Shown here in pieces: positions 17,755-27,181 of a stretch of 64,000 nucleotides of DNA. Where the stretch lies: the NCBI GenBank assembly GCA_046154185.1, contig JBJXGE010000013.1, positions 1-64,000 on the forward strand. Direction: 5' to 3'. Under the pieces are notes generated by a model that saw only the letters and a program-made list of their open reading frames with translations, did not search any database and was not told the origin of the DNA. Position 1 is the stretch's first letter. Each line of letters begins with the position of its first letter. The position numbers and the translations under genes are program-made. The stretch is from JBJXGE01 sp046154185. GTDB taxonomy: Bacteria; Planctomycetota; UBA8108; UBA1146; JAJFFE01.

Positions 17755-18507
17755 ATGGACTTTGTTCCGGCACTCGACGCGTACGCGGGTCCGCTCGATT
17801 TACTGCTGTATCTCATCAGTAAGAATGAAGTCGATATCTTCGATATCCCGATCGCACTCATACTGGATCAATACCTCGTGCATATGCGACATCTGAAGAC
17901 CAGGGGTCGTCTGAATCTGCTGGATGCTGGGGACTTTTTGGTGATTGCCGCGCGACTCATGGAAATCAAGTCGCGCATGATGCTCCCCGCGCAGACGAAC
18001 GCCGACGACGAAGAACCACTCGAAGAGGAGTTTCTCGATCCACGTCGATCGCTGGTGCACCAGCTGCTCGAGTATCGAGAGACCAAAGAGCGAGCATCGC
18101 TACTGGAACTGGCTTATGAAGGACGATCGAAGTGTTTTGGGCGTATGCCGGGCGGTGAGACCGAGCCGCCGGATGCCACCCTCGATCTGCGCGAACTCTC
18201 GATTTGGGACCTTGCGACGGCGCTCGCCCGAGTGCTCGCCCTCGCCCACTCACGCGATCGAATCGCGGTGATCGAGATTGACGATCCACCGATCGAGTCG
18301 CTGATTGCTGAAATCCGCGGTCGGCTCGACAGCGCTGCGACGCACGAAATCGCCTTCGGTGAACTCTTCCGGCCAGAGCTCGGCCGGCGCGTTCTGATCG
18401 GTTACTTCCTCGCGTGCCTCGAAATGGCGAAAAGTGGTTGGCTACGACTGATCCAAAGCGAGAACTTCGGGACGATCTACCTCGGAGTGCGCGCTCGGGC
18501 GGCATGA
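17755..18507 (+). CDS. scpA: segregation and condensation protein A
   Basis: 250 aa from ATG 17755. ScpA is the kleisin that bridges SMC heads in the bacterial condensin. Seen: 'YAGPLDLLLYLISKNEVDIFDIPIALILDQYLVHM' (N-terminal SMC-neck-binding helices), 'DFLVIAARLMEIKSRMMLP', a variable acidic linker, and a C-terminal winged helix ending 'VLIGYFLACLEMAKSGWLRLIQSENFGTIYL'. Start uncertain: a GTG at 17674 with GAAGGAAG before it would add 27 residues with no homology. scpB is not adjacent. It shares the ATGA at 18504-18507 with fmt, so scpA-fmt-rsmB is probably one operon. Confidence 0.94.
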   Translation: MDFVPALDAYAGPLDLLLYLISKNEVDIFDIPIALILDQYLVHMRHLKTRGRLNLLDAGDFLVIAARLMEIKSRMMLPAQTNADDEEPLEEEFLDPRRSLVHQLLEYRETKERASLLELAYEGRSKCFGRMPGGETEPPDATLDLRELSIWDLATALARVLALAHSRDRIAVIEIDDPPIESLIAEIRGRLDSAATHEIAFGELFRPELGRRVLIGYFLACLEMAKSGWLRLIQSENFGTIYLGVRARAA

Positions 18508-19487
18508 CGATACTTTTTCTCGGCTCCGGTAGTTTCGCCGTTCCCGCGCTCGAATGGCTCGCGCGCGACCGCCCGCAAGCGGTGCAGGTCGTGACCTTGC
18601 CGGATCAAGTCGGTGGACGTGCCGGTGCGCGTCGAGAGACACCCGTCAAGTCGCTGGCGAAGCGCTATCAACTTCCGATCATCGAGGTCGAGACTTTGCG
18701 CGGTGAGGTCGGCGAGGCGCTCGTTCGCTCGACACGGACGGAAATCGCCATCGTGTGCGACTTTCGGCTTATGCTCCCGACCAAGTTTCTGAACATGCTC
18801 CAGCAGCACGCCTACAATCTCCACGGATCCGTGTTGCCGCGTTGGCGCGGAGCCGCGCCGATCCAGCGAGCTATTCTGGCCGGAGATATGAAGTTCGGTG
18901 TGACGCTGCTGCGCATGGTGCGAGCTCTCGACGCCGGTCCAGTGGTCGCGACTCGGGAGTACGACTCCGCAATCGAAGACGACGCCGAGTCGCTTGAAAG
19001 ACAGGTGTCGAACCTGGGAGCAGGACTTCTCGCGGAGTGGATGGACCGATTGCTTGCGGGTTCGGTGCCGTTGGTACCCCAGACGGAGTCGCTGGCGACT
19101 TTCGCCCCACGAATTCAAAAACCGGAAGGCTGGTTGAACTGGTCCGCGACGTCCGCCCAACTTGTAAATCACGTCCGTGCGTTTAAACCCTGGCCGCGAT
19201 CGTTCACGTGCTGGACTGCCCAATCCGAGACGAGCCCACCGAGTCAGCTTTTTGTCGACCGGCTTGTGATCGCTCCGAACAGTACCAGGCTTCGACCCGG
19301 TACAATCCGCGCCCTGGATGCGACCGGCATCATCGTCGCGTGCGGCGAGCACGGCGAAAACTCTGTCTCGATCCAACAGCTCCAACGTGCGGGTCGGCGC
19401 AGTCTGTCGGTTGCCGAATTTCTTCGAGGCGCTGCGATGCGAGTCGGCGATCGACTGCATGCGCCGGAACAAGCTTTAGCGCCGTAA
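18504..19487 (+). CDS. fmt: methionyl-tRNA formyltransferase
   Basis: 327 aa from ATG 18504 overlapping the scpA stop. Fmt formylates initiator Met-tRNA with 10-formyl-tetrahydrofolate. Motifs: 'ILFLGSGSFAVPALEWL' at the N-terminus, formate-handling 'NLHGSVLPRWRGAAPIQRAILAGD' (catalytic Asn and His), 'LDAGPVVATREYD' and the C-terminal OB-like domain starting 'IQKPEGWLNWSATSAQLVNHVRAFKPWP'. 'HGS' stands where many Fmt have 'HAS' or 'HPS', a tolerated variation. Length matches the family (~310-330 aa). No def gene is adjacent in this window. Confidence 0.95.
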   Translation: MTILFLGSGSFAVPALEWLARDRPQAVQVVTLPDQVGGRAGARRETPVKSLAKRYQLPIIEVETLRGEVGEALVRSTRTEIAIVCDFRLMLPTKFLNMLQQHAYNLHGSVLPRWRGAAPIQRAILAGDMKFGVTLLRMVRALDAGPVVATREYDSAIEDDAESLERQVSNLGAGLLAEWMDRLLAGSVPLVPQTESLATFAPRIQKPEGWLNWSATSAQLVNHVRAFKPWPRSFTCWTAQSETSPPSQLFVDRLVIAPNSTRLRPGTIRALDATGIIVACGEHGENSVSIQQLQRAGRRSLSVAEFLRGAAMRVGDRLHAPEQALAP

Positions 19488-19499
19488 GAATCGAAACTC

Positions 19500-20951
19500 G
19501 TGGAATCGAAACCCCTCACCGTGCCACCCGCGCTGGCGATTGCTCAAATATCGGATGCGCGCGCCATCGCTCTCGCGCTGCTTGAGGAATGGGATCAGCA
19601 GCGCACGGTCTACATGGAAACGCTGCTACAGGAACTCCGTCGGAGCTCGAAACTCGAGCCGCGCGATCGGCGCTTCGTCGAAGAATTGTGCTACGGCATC
19701 GTGAAAGCGCGTTACACGCTGAAGGCGATCTCTGAACACTTTTTGCAACGCGGTTTGGAGCATTACGATCGGCTCTTGCGCGATGCGGTTGCGTTGGGGC
19801 TCTACCAACACATCTATCTCCGCACGCCGGCGCACGCGGTCGTGAGCGAAACCGTCAACGCCTTTCAGTTTCTGATGACCCAGCGTGGCGCGCGCGCGCA
19901 GCAGTTACAAAAGTCCTCCGGTCTGTTGAACGCCGTGCTGCGACGCGCGACCCGAGAAATAACACACGAGCCGGTCGAGACGGCGCAGCTCGGCGATTGC
20001 GAGACTGTGAGAGTGCGCGACGCCTGGGCGCGAATTCCAAAGTTGAACATGCCGGCGCGGAACGTGCACCTTCACCAGCATCTCGCCGTGAAGTACTCGC
20101 ACCCGCCGGAGATGATTCGCATTTGGCTCGAACGCTACGACGAGGTTCGAGTCAGCGAGATGATGACCTGGAATAATTCCGCACCGCCACCGACGTACCT
20201 AGCACTACGCGCCGATTGCGATGCGGCAGATTTCGCTGGGCGGCTCGTGGCGGCCGGCAATGATGTCTCGGAGTTGTTGTCGCACCGTATGCTCGAGCTT
20301 CGCAGTAGTGGTCCGATCGAGAACCTGCCCGGCTATGCGGGCGGTGAATTCTGGGTTCAAGACGTCAATGCCAGACGACTGTCGCTCATGATGCCAGAGC
20401 GCGACGCGGCGACGCTGCTCGATCTGTGCGCGGCGCCGGGTGGAAAACTTGCGGGCTTACTCGATCGCGGTTCGGTTGCGCGTGCGCTCGCGTGTGACCT
20501 CAGTGATGACAAATTGCGATTAGTCGCGGAGAACTTGTCTCGACTTCGGCTCGACGCCGCCAACATCCGATGTTTGGTCGTGCCGAATGATCCGGATCGC
20601 CTGAAAATTCCGGAGACGTTCAACCAAGTGTTGGTCGACGCGCCGTGCTCGAACACTGGAGTGCTTGGACGCCGTCATGAAGCACGGTGGCGATTTGTGC
20701 CCGAGGTGCTTCGGCCGCTCCACCGATTGCAGCGACGGCTCTTGAGCGCGGCGTTCCGACACCTTGAGCCGAGCGGGCATTTGCTTTACACAACTTGTTC
20801 GATTGAGCCGGCCGAAAACGAAGAAGCGGTCGCGGATTTCATGCGTCAGGAGCGAGCCGCCCGCCTCATCGCTGAGCAACACTTGTTGCCGGGAGAGGAT
20901 CGGGGCGATGGTGGCTACGGCGCAGTGTTGGAGCGGGTGAAGGCGCAGTAG
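19500..20951 (+). CDS. rsmB: 16S rRNA (cytosine-5)-methyltransferase RsmB/Sun
   Basis: 483 aa from GTG 19500, 12 bp after fmt. N-terminal ~1-175 is a NusB-like RNA-binding domain ('ARAIALALLEEWD', 'DRRFVEELCYGIVKARYTL', 'SSGLLNAVLRRATRE'). The C-terminal SAM-dependent domain has motif I 'LLDLCAAPGGKLAGLL', motif IV 'VLVDAPCSNTGVLGRRHEARWR' with one reactive Cys, and motif VI 'LLYTTCSIEPAENEEAV' with the nucleophilic Cys. The family methylates C967 of 16S rRNA in E. coli numbering. Motif IV reads PCSNTG rather than the commoner PCSGTG. fmt-rsmB adjacency is widely conserved and supports the call. Confidence 0.94.
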   Translation: MESKPLTVPPALAIAQISDARAIALALLEEWDQQRTVYMETLLQELRRSSKLEPRDRRFVEELCYGIVKARYTLKAISEHFLQRGLEHYDRLLRDAVALGLYQHIYLRTPAHAVVSETVNAFQFLMTQRGARAQQLQKSSGLLNAVLRRATREITHEPVETAQLGDCETVRVRDAWARIPKLNMPARNVHLHQHLAVKYSHPPEMIRIWLERYDEVRVSEMMTWNNSAPPPTYLALRADCDAADFAGRLVAAGNDVSELLSHRMLELRSSGPIENLPGYAGGEFWVQDVNARRLSLMMPERDAATLLDLCAAPGGKLAGLLDRGSVARALACDLSDDKLRLVAENLSRLRLDAANIRCLVVPNDPDRLKIPETFNQVLVDAPCSNTGVLGRRHEARWRFVPEVLRPLHRLQRRLLSAAFRHLEPSGHLLYTTCSIEPAENEEAVADFMRQERAARLIAEQHLLPGEDRGDGGYGAVLERVKAQ

Positions 20952-21035
20952 CGCTCGTGCGCAAGCAACGTAGTTGTTTACACGGCAAGAACTTACAGCC
21001 GGAAACTTCGAGAAGAATGAGAATAGAAACGAAAA

Positions 21036-21056
21036 ACGCGCAGGAAAACTGCGCGT
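21036..21056 (+). other. perfect hairpin in leader of the HEAT/TPR gene
   Basis: ACGCGCAG (21036-21043) and CTGCGCGT (21049-21056) form an 8-bp perfect stem with a GAAAA loop. It has no following T-run, so it is not a canonical terminator of rsmB. It sits 24 bp before the GTG proposed as the next start. Confidence 0.5.
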
Positions 21057-21079
21057 ACATTAGCTACCCTCCATACAAG

Positions 21080-22126
21080 GTGGGCCGCCCTGTTCGCGTT
21101 AACATTCCAGCTAAGTCGTTACTATTAATAATTTTATGCTTCCACTTTGGGGGGTCCGAGCACGCCTTCGCGGGGCCAGCCGCGGAACAGAACCCAGCGG
21201 CGCCCACTCGAACCCGACTCGACGATTCTCCCTCGACGCCAGAAGTGCTCTATCGCAAATGGTGCGCGGGCGATCGTGCGTTACTCGAGTCAATTATGAA
21301 ATTCGGTGGTCAGGCCTTCGCCAGGATCGCCAAGGAGGCAAAGGAAGACAGCGCGAAGTCGCTGCTCCCCGAATTCGCGTCGGCTTGGGTACGGCGTCGT
21401 CTGGAGAATTCGCTCAAAACCGAAGGAGGCATTCGCTATCTCGGGCAGTTTAAAGACCTCGCCGATCTAGCGCCGTACGTACGCGACGCATTGCTGAGAA
21501 TCTTGCAGGACGAGAATTTCGCCATCGATTTGCGACTGCGATCGGCACAGGCGCTGGGCGATGTTTCCGACGCCTCGATTCTGCCGGTGTTGAGAGGCTT
21601 ACTCGATGATTTCTTGATCGAGGAGTGGCTCGAACAAGAACTCGGTTTCTTGCTCGCACGGTTCGGTGATCGCAGTTTTGTCGAAAAAGAGATAACAGCG
21701 GCACAGGCGCTCCTTGCGCGCGAACATTCGGAAGGCGCGGCGATACCAAGTCTCCTAGAGGCACATGCGCGACTCGCGGAGATCTACTATCGCACCGCGG
21801 AATATCCACTCGCCACTCGGCACTATGAACAACGAATTGTGCTACTTGAGGATTTGGTAGCGATCGTCACGACGCAGGTTCGCCAAGCGTTGCAGGAGGA
21901 GATCGCGGTGCTTTACTACAATTTGGCTTGTGCACACGCGCTGACCGGCCGACTCGACGATGCCTATAAAGCGCTCGAAACCGCCCTCGAGAAACGTGGC
22001 GTGTCGATGCAAATGTTGGAAAACGATGGCGACTTGCTTGCGCTCCGCCAGGACGACAGATATTCGGCCTGGTTTGCGAACCAGCGAACGAAACTCAAAC
22101 AGCCGCAGTCAAAGCCGCCGGAATAA
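21080..22126 (+). CDS. exported HEAT/TPR-repeat protein, function unknown
   Basis: 348 aa from GTG 21080; in-frame starts at 20957 and 21017 are also possible but would put up to 40 residues before the signal peptide. The signal peptide is 'VNIPAKSLLLIILCFHFGGSEHAFAG'. Middle residues (~100-200) are helical HEAT-like repeats ('YVRDALLRILQDENFAIDLRLRSAQALGDVSDASILPVL'), and ~220-330 carry TPR-like pairs ('EAHARLAEIYYRTAEYPLATRHYEQRI', 'LYYNLACAHALTGRLDDAYKALETALEKR'). The end 'DGDLLALRQDDRYSAWF' is typical of TPR_END-type planctomycete proteins. Likely a periplasmic protein-binding scaffold; no enzymatic motif. Confidence 0.75.
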   Translation: MGRPVRVNIPAKSLLLIILCFHFGGSEHAFAGPAAEQNPAAPTRTRLDDSPSTPEVLYRKWCAGDRALLESIMKFGGQAFARIAKEAKEDSAKSLLPEFASAWVRRRLENSLKTEGGIRYLGQFKDLADLAPYVRDALLRILQDENFAIDLRLRSAQALGDVSDASILPVLRGLLDDFLIEEWLEQELGFLLARFGDRSFVEKEITAAQALLAREHSEGAAIPSLLEAHARLAEIYYRTAEYPLATRHYEQRIVLLEDLVAIVTTQVRQALQEEIAVLYYNLACAHALTGRLDDAYKALETALEKRGVSMQMLENDGDLLALRQDDRYSAWFANQRTKLKQPQSKPPE

Positions 22127-22143
22127 CCCTGCGCCGTCGACGA

Positions 22144-23007
22144 TCAACTCGGCGCCTCGAGTTCGGTCGCCGTTTCTCGCAATCGTAGATTGGCCAACAC
22201 GACCTGCGCAACCCTTGCAATTGCGCGCGCGGCATCCAAGTCACGCAGCGTGTATTGCTTCGCGCCGCAGCGATGCAGGTAGACGATTCCACTCATGTGA
22301 GGAGCACTGCCGATCGGCACGCACAGCGCACTGGTGATATCGAACTCACTGGCGGACGACTCTGTGGGCGCGACCGACTCGGCGTGCCACAGCATACTCG
22401 TGCCGCGTTCCAAACAGCGCTCAAGCAACGAGGCGCTATAAAGCGCCTGGCCCGTGCCGATCAACTGCGACACGCGACCGTTCACGATCGACGCGAACAG
22501 CATGACGTCACCTGCCAACAACAGTTTCAACGTATCGAGCAAGCTCGACTGAACCTCGGCCTCGGTGCGCAGCGGCGACGCGCACTCCAGGAAACTGAGG
22601 ATTCCGCTCACTAACTCGCGCAGCATTCGCGTTGGAGAAGAACGCGTCGTCGGCGGCGGAAACGGCGTTTGTAGATCCTTCTCGATCATCAACAGCGTCG
22701 ATGCCGCCCGATCCTCGTCGACAAAACTGAAAACAACTTCACCGACTTGGAGTATGTCGCCGCGGCGCAGCTCGAGATCTGAGACGACGCGTCCATTGAC
22801 GCGGATTGGATTCGTCTCGCTCAAATTCCTCACGAGCCAACGATTGCGCACGCGCTCGAGCAATGCGTGACGTCGTGAAATTGAGGCGACGGCAGCGAGA
22901 TGAATCTCGTTTTCGTCGGTACGGCCGATCCGCACGAGGGCGGTGGCGAGTTCGAAACGCGCGGGTAAACGGAAGCGCTCGATGTCCTCACGACGAGGTA
23001 ACAACAT
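22144..23007 (-). CDS. FHA-GAF domain signalling protein
   Basis: 287 aa from ATG 23007; an ATG at 23109 would add 34 basic residues. FHA domain at ~15-100: 'LVRIGRTDENEIHLAAVASISRRHALLERV', 'WLVRNLSETNPIRVNGR', 'LRRGDILQVGEVVFSF', i.e. the GR, SxxH and NG positions that bind phosphothreonine. After a Pro/Thr-rich linker, ~130-280 resembles a GAF domain ('LLDTLKLLLAGDVMLFASI', 'ITSALCVPIGSAPHMSGIVYLHR', 'DLDAARAIARVAQVVLANLRL'). Such proteins usually couple Ser/Thr phosphorylation to small-ligand sensing, often upstream of output domains; here there is no output domain. Convergent with the HEAT/TPR gene (17 bp apart). Confidence 0.85.
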   Translation of the reverse strand: MLLPRREDIERFRLPARFELATALVRIGRTDENEIHLAAVASISRRHALLERVRNRWLVRNLSETNPIRVNGRVVSDLELRRGDILQVGEVVFSFVDEDRAASTLLMIEKDLQTPFPPPTTRSSPTRMLRELVSGILSFLECASPLRTEAEVQSSLLDTLKLLLAGDVMLFASIVNGRVSQLIGTGQALYSASLLERCLERGTSMLWHAESVAPTESSASEFDITSALCVPIGSAPHMSGIVYLHRCGAKQYTLRDLDAARAIARVAQVVLANLRLRETATELEAPS

Positions 23008-23427
23008 CGCGCAAGTGCGCGGCGTGTTCTTGGTCACTCTGCGGACCCGATCTGTTTCAATGCGGCGCGGGCATTCTACTCGACGTCGACCCGTTACGAG
23101 CAAGGCCATATGCCGACGTTTGCTTGGGTGAGCATCGCTTGCGACCTGTCCATGTTTGTTGCAGAGTCACTCACGACTGCTGGCGTTCAACAGAATGCTT
23201 TTGACTGCGACTTCGCCCAGCAACATCCCAAGGGTCCGCGCAAAATTAACTTTACACTTGGAGGTCGAGGTCTGACGTAGGTCCGTTCGCGGCGATTGAG
23301 CCCGATTCTGCGCAAGCCTGGCCGGTGCAGCGCCGGATGAGCCGCGAGCGGGGATCTGTGTGAGATCCGCCTCAAAATGCGAAGTTATTTTTGCGCGGAC
23401 TCCAAGCCGCAATGAACGAGAAGCGCC
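23008..23427. other. 420-bp divergent intergenic region
   Basis: Between the FHA-GAF gene (minus) and the ABC exporter genes (plus). I see no convincing coding sequence: a 99-codon minus-strand frame (23167-23466) is arginine-rich with no motif. There is a small inverted repeat GGATC/GATCC near 23353-23369 without a T-run. Presumably it holds both promoters. Confidence 0.4.
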
Positions 23428-25176
23428 GTGTTTCGCCTGGCGGATTTTGCATTTCTTCGCCCGCATTTGCGTCCGGAAGCCGGGAGCTACCTGCTGGGAA
23501 TGCTGTTGGTCGTGCTGACCAGCGCGTTTCAGGTCGCCGTTCCCAAGCTAGTGGGGCTGGCGATTGCGTGCCTCGAAACGGGCGAGCGGTCCGATCTCGT
23601 TTCGGCGTTCGCACTCGCCATGGTTGGCGCTGTCTTGTTGCGCGGCGTCACCGCCTTCTGGATGCGCCAGGTGATGATCGGCGCGTCGCGCGAGATAGAG
23701 TTTAAACTCCGCAATCAGCTTTTTCGGCACGTCGAAGCGATGGACGCTCGTTCGCTCACGCATTTTCATACGGGCGACCTGATGACGCGTTTCACGAGTG
23801 ACATCGATGCGGTGCGCACGACCATCGGCCCCGGCATCATGTACTCCACCAACACGCTTTGCACGTTCGTATTCGCCATGTCGGTCATGTTGTCCGTCAG
23901 CGTACGGCTTACTCTCCTGTCGCTCATTCCACTCGCTTTACTGACAGTCGTCATGCGCATGCTCGGCCCGCGCGTGTATCGCGAATCCACCAAAGCTCAG
24001 GAGCGACTTGCTGACTTGAGCGTGCATGCACAAGAGAATTTCTCCAACATCCGCGTCGTGAAGTCTTTCGTGCGCGAAGCGAGCGAGATCGCGCGTATGC
24101 GCAAGTTCTCGGACGCTTATTTCCTGCAAAACATGCGACTCGCGGGTTTGCGCGCATGGACGGCCGCGTTGTTGTGGTTGTTTGGCGACTTGTTGGTGTT
24201 GGCGTTGCTCGCGCTCGGTGGCGGCGAGATTCTCGAAGGCACCATCAGCCTGGCCGAGTTCGCCGAGTTCAAGGGCTGCCAGTTGCTGTTGATCTGGCCG
24301 ATGATTGCACTCGGCTGGGTGATGACTCTCTTCCAGCGCGGAGCGGCGAGCGCCAAACGTCTCAACGAAATCCTGCGGGTGCGGCCGCAGATCGACGACA
24401 CGCTGGCCGATCCAAAGGCCGTCATTGGCGATGGTGCGCTGATCTTCAAGTCTGTGAGTTTCGGCTTTCATTCCGACCAGCGCGCGTTGAGTGACATCAG
24501 CTTCACACTGCCGGCCGGTGGTACGCTGGGCGTGGTCGGCGCCACCGGCGCGGGCAAGACGTCATTGCTGCAGTTGATCCCTCGCATCTATCGCGCCGAC
24601 TCCGGCGAAATCTCGATCGACAATCAGCCGATCGAGCGGATTCCGCTCGCGAACTTGCGACGCGGGATTGGCTATGTCCCCCAAGAAGCATTCTTGTTCT
24701 CGACGACGATTGCGCGAAACATCGCGTTTGGCGCCAGTGACGCGACGCCGGAAGCGATCCGCGAAGTGGCGCGGCTGGTTGCGATGCACGACGAAATCAT
24801 GTCCTTTCCAAACGGATACGAGCAACGTGTCGGCGAGCGCGGCATCACGTTGTCTGGCGGCCAGAAGCAGCGTATCGCGCTCGCTCGAGCACTGCTCACG
24901 CGGCCGCGTATCTTGCTACTCGACGACGTATTGTCGGCCGTCGATGCAACGACCGAACAGGCGATACTCGGTGGACTCAAGAGCGGCACGGTCGGTCAGA
25001 CCGTCGTCATCACCAGCCACCGACTCTCCACGCTGCGACATGCGACGGAAATCCTCGTACTCGACGACGGGCGGATCATCGAACGCGGCTCGCACGAAGC
25101 GCTCGTAGCGCGCGGCGGCAAATATGCAGAGCTGTACCGAAAACAGTGTCTTAAAGACGAGCTGGAGCAGCTATGA
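23428..25176 (+). CDS. ABC exporter half-transporter with degenerate catalytic site (subunit 1)
   Basis: 582 aa from GTG 23428. Type IV ABC exporter: six membrane helices in ~1-320 and a nucleotide-binding domain after ~335. Walker A 'GATGAGKTSLLQ', Q-loop 'YVPQEAFLF', canonical signature 'LSGGQKQRIALARALL', Walker B 'ILLLDDVLSAVD' and H-loop 'ITSHRLST'. The residue after Walker B is Asp, not the catalytic Glu, the hallmark of the degenerate subunit of heterodimeric exporters such as BmrC, TM287 and TmrB-like partners. The next gene overlaps by 4 bp (ATGA) and supplies the complementary subunit. The substrate (lipid, drug or peptide) cannot be told. The protein N-terminus 'FRLADFAFLRPHLRPEAGSY' fits the YheI type. 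Confidence 0.95.
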   Translation: MFRLADFAFLRPHLRPEAGSYLLGMLLVVLTSAFQVAVPKLVGLAIACLETGERSDLVSAFALAMVGAVLLRGVTAFWMRQVMIGASREIEFKLRNQLFRHVEAMDARSLTHFHTGDLMTRFTSDIDAVRTTIGPGIMYSTNTLCTFVFAMSVMLSVSVRLTLLSLIPLALLTVVMRMLGPRVYRESTKAQERLADLSVHAQENFSNIRVVKSFVREASEIARMRKFSDAYFLQNMRLAGLRAWTAALLWLFGDLLVLALLALGGGEILEGTISLAEFAEFKGCQLLLIWPMIALGWVMTLFQRGAASAKRLNEILRVRPQIDDTLADPKAVIGDGALIFKSVSFGFHSDQRALSDISFTLPAGGTLGVVGATGAGKTSLLQLIPRIYRADSGEISIDNQPIERIPLANLRRGIGYVPQEAFLFSTTIARNIAFGASDATPEAIREVARLVAMHDEIMSFPNGYEQRVGERGITLSGGQKQRIALARALLTRPRILLLDDVLSAVDATTEQAILGGLKSGTVGQTVVITSHRLSTLRHATEILVLDDGRIIERGSHEALVARGGKYAELYRKQCLKDELEQL

Positions 25177-27068
25177 GCGCGCGAAGCTCGCAAGCAACTG
25201 CCGGGGCCACCAAAGTCGTCGATGACTTTCACAGCGAAGACGCGCTCGATAAGCCATTTGATCGACGACTCGGCGCGCGACTCCTGAGTTATGTGCGACC
25301 GTACTGGCGCCAAGTCTCGCTGTCACTTGGGCTGATTTTCATCTCGACCGCATTGTCGCTGTTGACACCGATCTTCGTGAAGGAAGCGATCGACGGGCCC
25401 TTGGCGCCGAACGGCAACGAGCTGCCGCGCAGCGCCGGTTGGTTTTCAAGTCTGTTCGGCTTTTCCGATGCGAGCAGCGGCGTCGCCGACGCCCCCGCTA
25501 AATACGGCTGGCTCTGGGGCATCGTCGCGATCTATGCCGTCGTGCTCGTGCTCCAATTCTTGGCGCGCTACGCACAAACTTGGGTGATGAACCTGACCGG
25601 GCAGAATGTGATGCGCGATCTTCGGATGCAGGTGTTTTCCCATCTGCAGCGTCAAGCGGTGAGTTTCTATCAGAAGCAACCGGTTGGACGACTCGTTACG
25701 CGCGTGACTTCGGACGTCGAGGCCTTGAATGAACTGTTCACTTCGGGACTCGTGACTTTTCTTGGTGATCTGTTGACGCTCGTCGGCGTGGTGGCCCTCC
25801 TTTGCTACTACAACTTGTCACTTGCGCTCGTGGCATTGTCAGTGACGCCGCTCTTGATCGGCGTCACGCTGCTATTTCGATACTATGCGCGTCGACACTA
25901 TCGCGAGATTCGCCGCCGCTTGGCGCATCTCAATGCGTATACGCAAGAGTCGATCATCGGGCTCGACATCATTCAAATCTGCCGGCGCGAAGAGGAACGT
26001 GCCAACGGGTACAGCGAGATCAACGCCGGCTATTTGGAAGCGTTTCTAGGTTCGGTGTTTTGGTATGCGATCTTTTTCCCGGCCGTGGAAATTCTGGCGA
26101 CTGTGGCATTGGCGTTAGTGTTGTTTTGGTCGAGCGACTTGCTCTCGGAGGGTGTCACGACTTTCGGCGAGTTCTTTCTGTTTTGGACTTATCTCAACAA
26201 GTTTTTTGTGCCAATGCGCGAACTGGCGGAGAAGTACAACATCTTGCAAGCCGCCATGGCTGCCTCAGAACGCATTTTCGGACTCCTGGACGACGATCAC
26301 GCGATCTCGGAGCAAGGCGCGGCGGCGCCCGCGCCGGCGTTCAAGGACGCGATTCGCTTCGAGGGTGTGAATTTCAGCTACGACGGCCAGCAACCCGTAT
26401 TGCGGGATGTGTCATTTGAGATTCGTCGTGGCGAAACGGTTGCGTTAGTTGGTGCGACCGGCGCCGGTAAGAGCACGATCGTCAACTTGTTGCTGCGTTT
26501 TCATGATCCAACGCACGGCCGCGTGCTCGTCGATGGCAAGGACATTCGCGAGACTGCATTGTCGGCCCACCGAGCGCGTTTCGGATTAGTGCTGCAAGAT
26601 GTGTCCATTTTTAGCCGCGACGTGCGCGAGAACATCGATCTCGATCGCGGGCTCGGCGATGACGTGATCAAAGCGGCGGCGGAACACTCGAACGCGTTGC
26701 CGGTCATCGACCGATTGCCGGCTCAGTTCAAGACGCGCATGGCGGAGCGCGGACGATCCATCTCATCCGGTGAACGCCAGCTGCTTTCTTTCGCTCGTGC
26801 GCTCGCGGGTGACCCGGAGGTCCTTGTGCTCGACGAAGCCACGAGTCATATCGACACGGAGACCGAGACGTTGATTCGCGAGGCTCTCAACCGCCTGACG
26901 CGAAACCGTACCAGCGTGATCATCGCCCATCGACTGTCGACGATCCGCACCGCGGATCGCATTTTAGTCTTTCATCATGGGGAACTTAGAGAGCAAGGTC
27001 GGCACGCCGAGCTGCTGGCGAAAGGCGGAATCTATGCGCGCCTACACCAGCTTCAGTTTGGCGCCTGA
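25173..27068 (+). CDS. ABC exporter half-transporter with intact catalytic Glu (subunit 2)
   Basis: 631 aa. Partner of the preceding gene. N-terminal cytosolic extension with 'DKPFDRRLGARLLSYVRPYWRQV', six membrane helices to ~345 with a ~50-residue insertion after the first, then an NBD: Walker A 'GATGAGKSTIVN', Q-loop 'LVLQDVSIF', unusual signature 'ISSGERQLLSFARAL' in place of LSGGQ, Walker B 'VLVLDEATSHID' with catalytic Glu, and H-loop 'IIAHRLST'. The exchange of intact and altered motifs between the two subunits is what BmrD/YheH-type heterodimers show: the ATP site made from this Walker B plus the partner's LSGGQ is the hydrolytic one. Translationally coupled to subunit 1. Confidence 0.95.
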   Translation: MSARSSQATAGATKVVDDFHSEDALDKPFDRRLGARLLSYVRPYWRQVSLSLGLIFISTALSLLTPIFVKEAIDGPLAPNGNELPRSAGWFSSLFGFSDASSGVADAPAKYGWLWGIVAIYAVVLVLQFLARYAQTWVMNLTGQNVMRDLRMQVFSHLQRQAVSFYQKQPVGRLVTRVTSDVEALNELFTSGLVTFLGDLLTLVGVVALLCYYNLSLALVALSVTPLLIGVTLLFRYYARRHYREIRRRLAHLNAYTQESIIGLDIIQICRREEERANGYSEINAGYLEAFLGSVFWYAIFFPAVEILATVALALVLFWSSDLLSEGVTTFGEFFLFWTYLNKFFVPMRELAEKYNILQAAMAASERIFGLLDDDHAISEQGAAAPAPAFKDAIRFEGVNFSYDGQQPVLRDVSFEIRRGETVALVGATGAGKSTIVNLLLRFHDPTHGRVLVDGKDIRETALSAHRARFGLVLQDVSIFSRDVRENIDLDRGLGDDVIKAAAEHSNALPVIDRLPAQFKTRMAERGRSISSGERQLLSFARALAGDPEVLVLDEATSHIDTETETLIREALNRLTRNRTSVIIAHRLSTIRTADRILVFHHGELREQGRHAELLAKGGIYARLHQLQFGA

Positions 27069-27181
27069 CGCCTCGGCGGCTCGAGGACCCTTTGTCAGGA
27101 TCTGTGTCGCTTGTTACTGTCCTGGCCGAGACATTTGGTCCAAGTCGTCGTTCGCATCCACACAAAGGTCAATGAAGAGTC

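Noticed and set aside
23167..23466. 99-codon minus-strand frame between FHA-GAF and ABC exporter
   Set aside because: No SD, no domain, overlaps the exporter start; likely non-coding.
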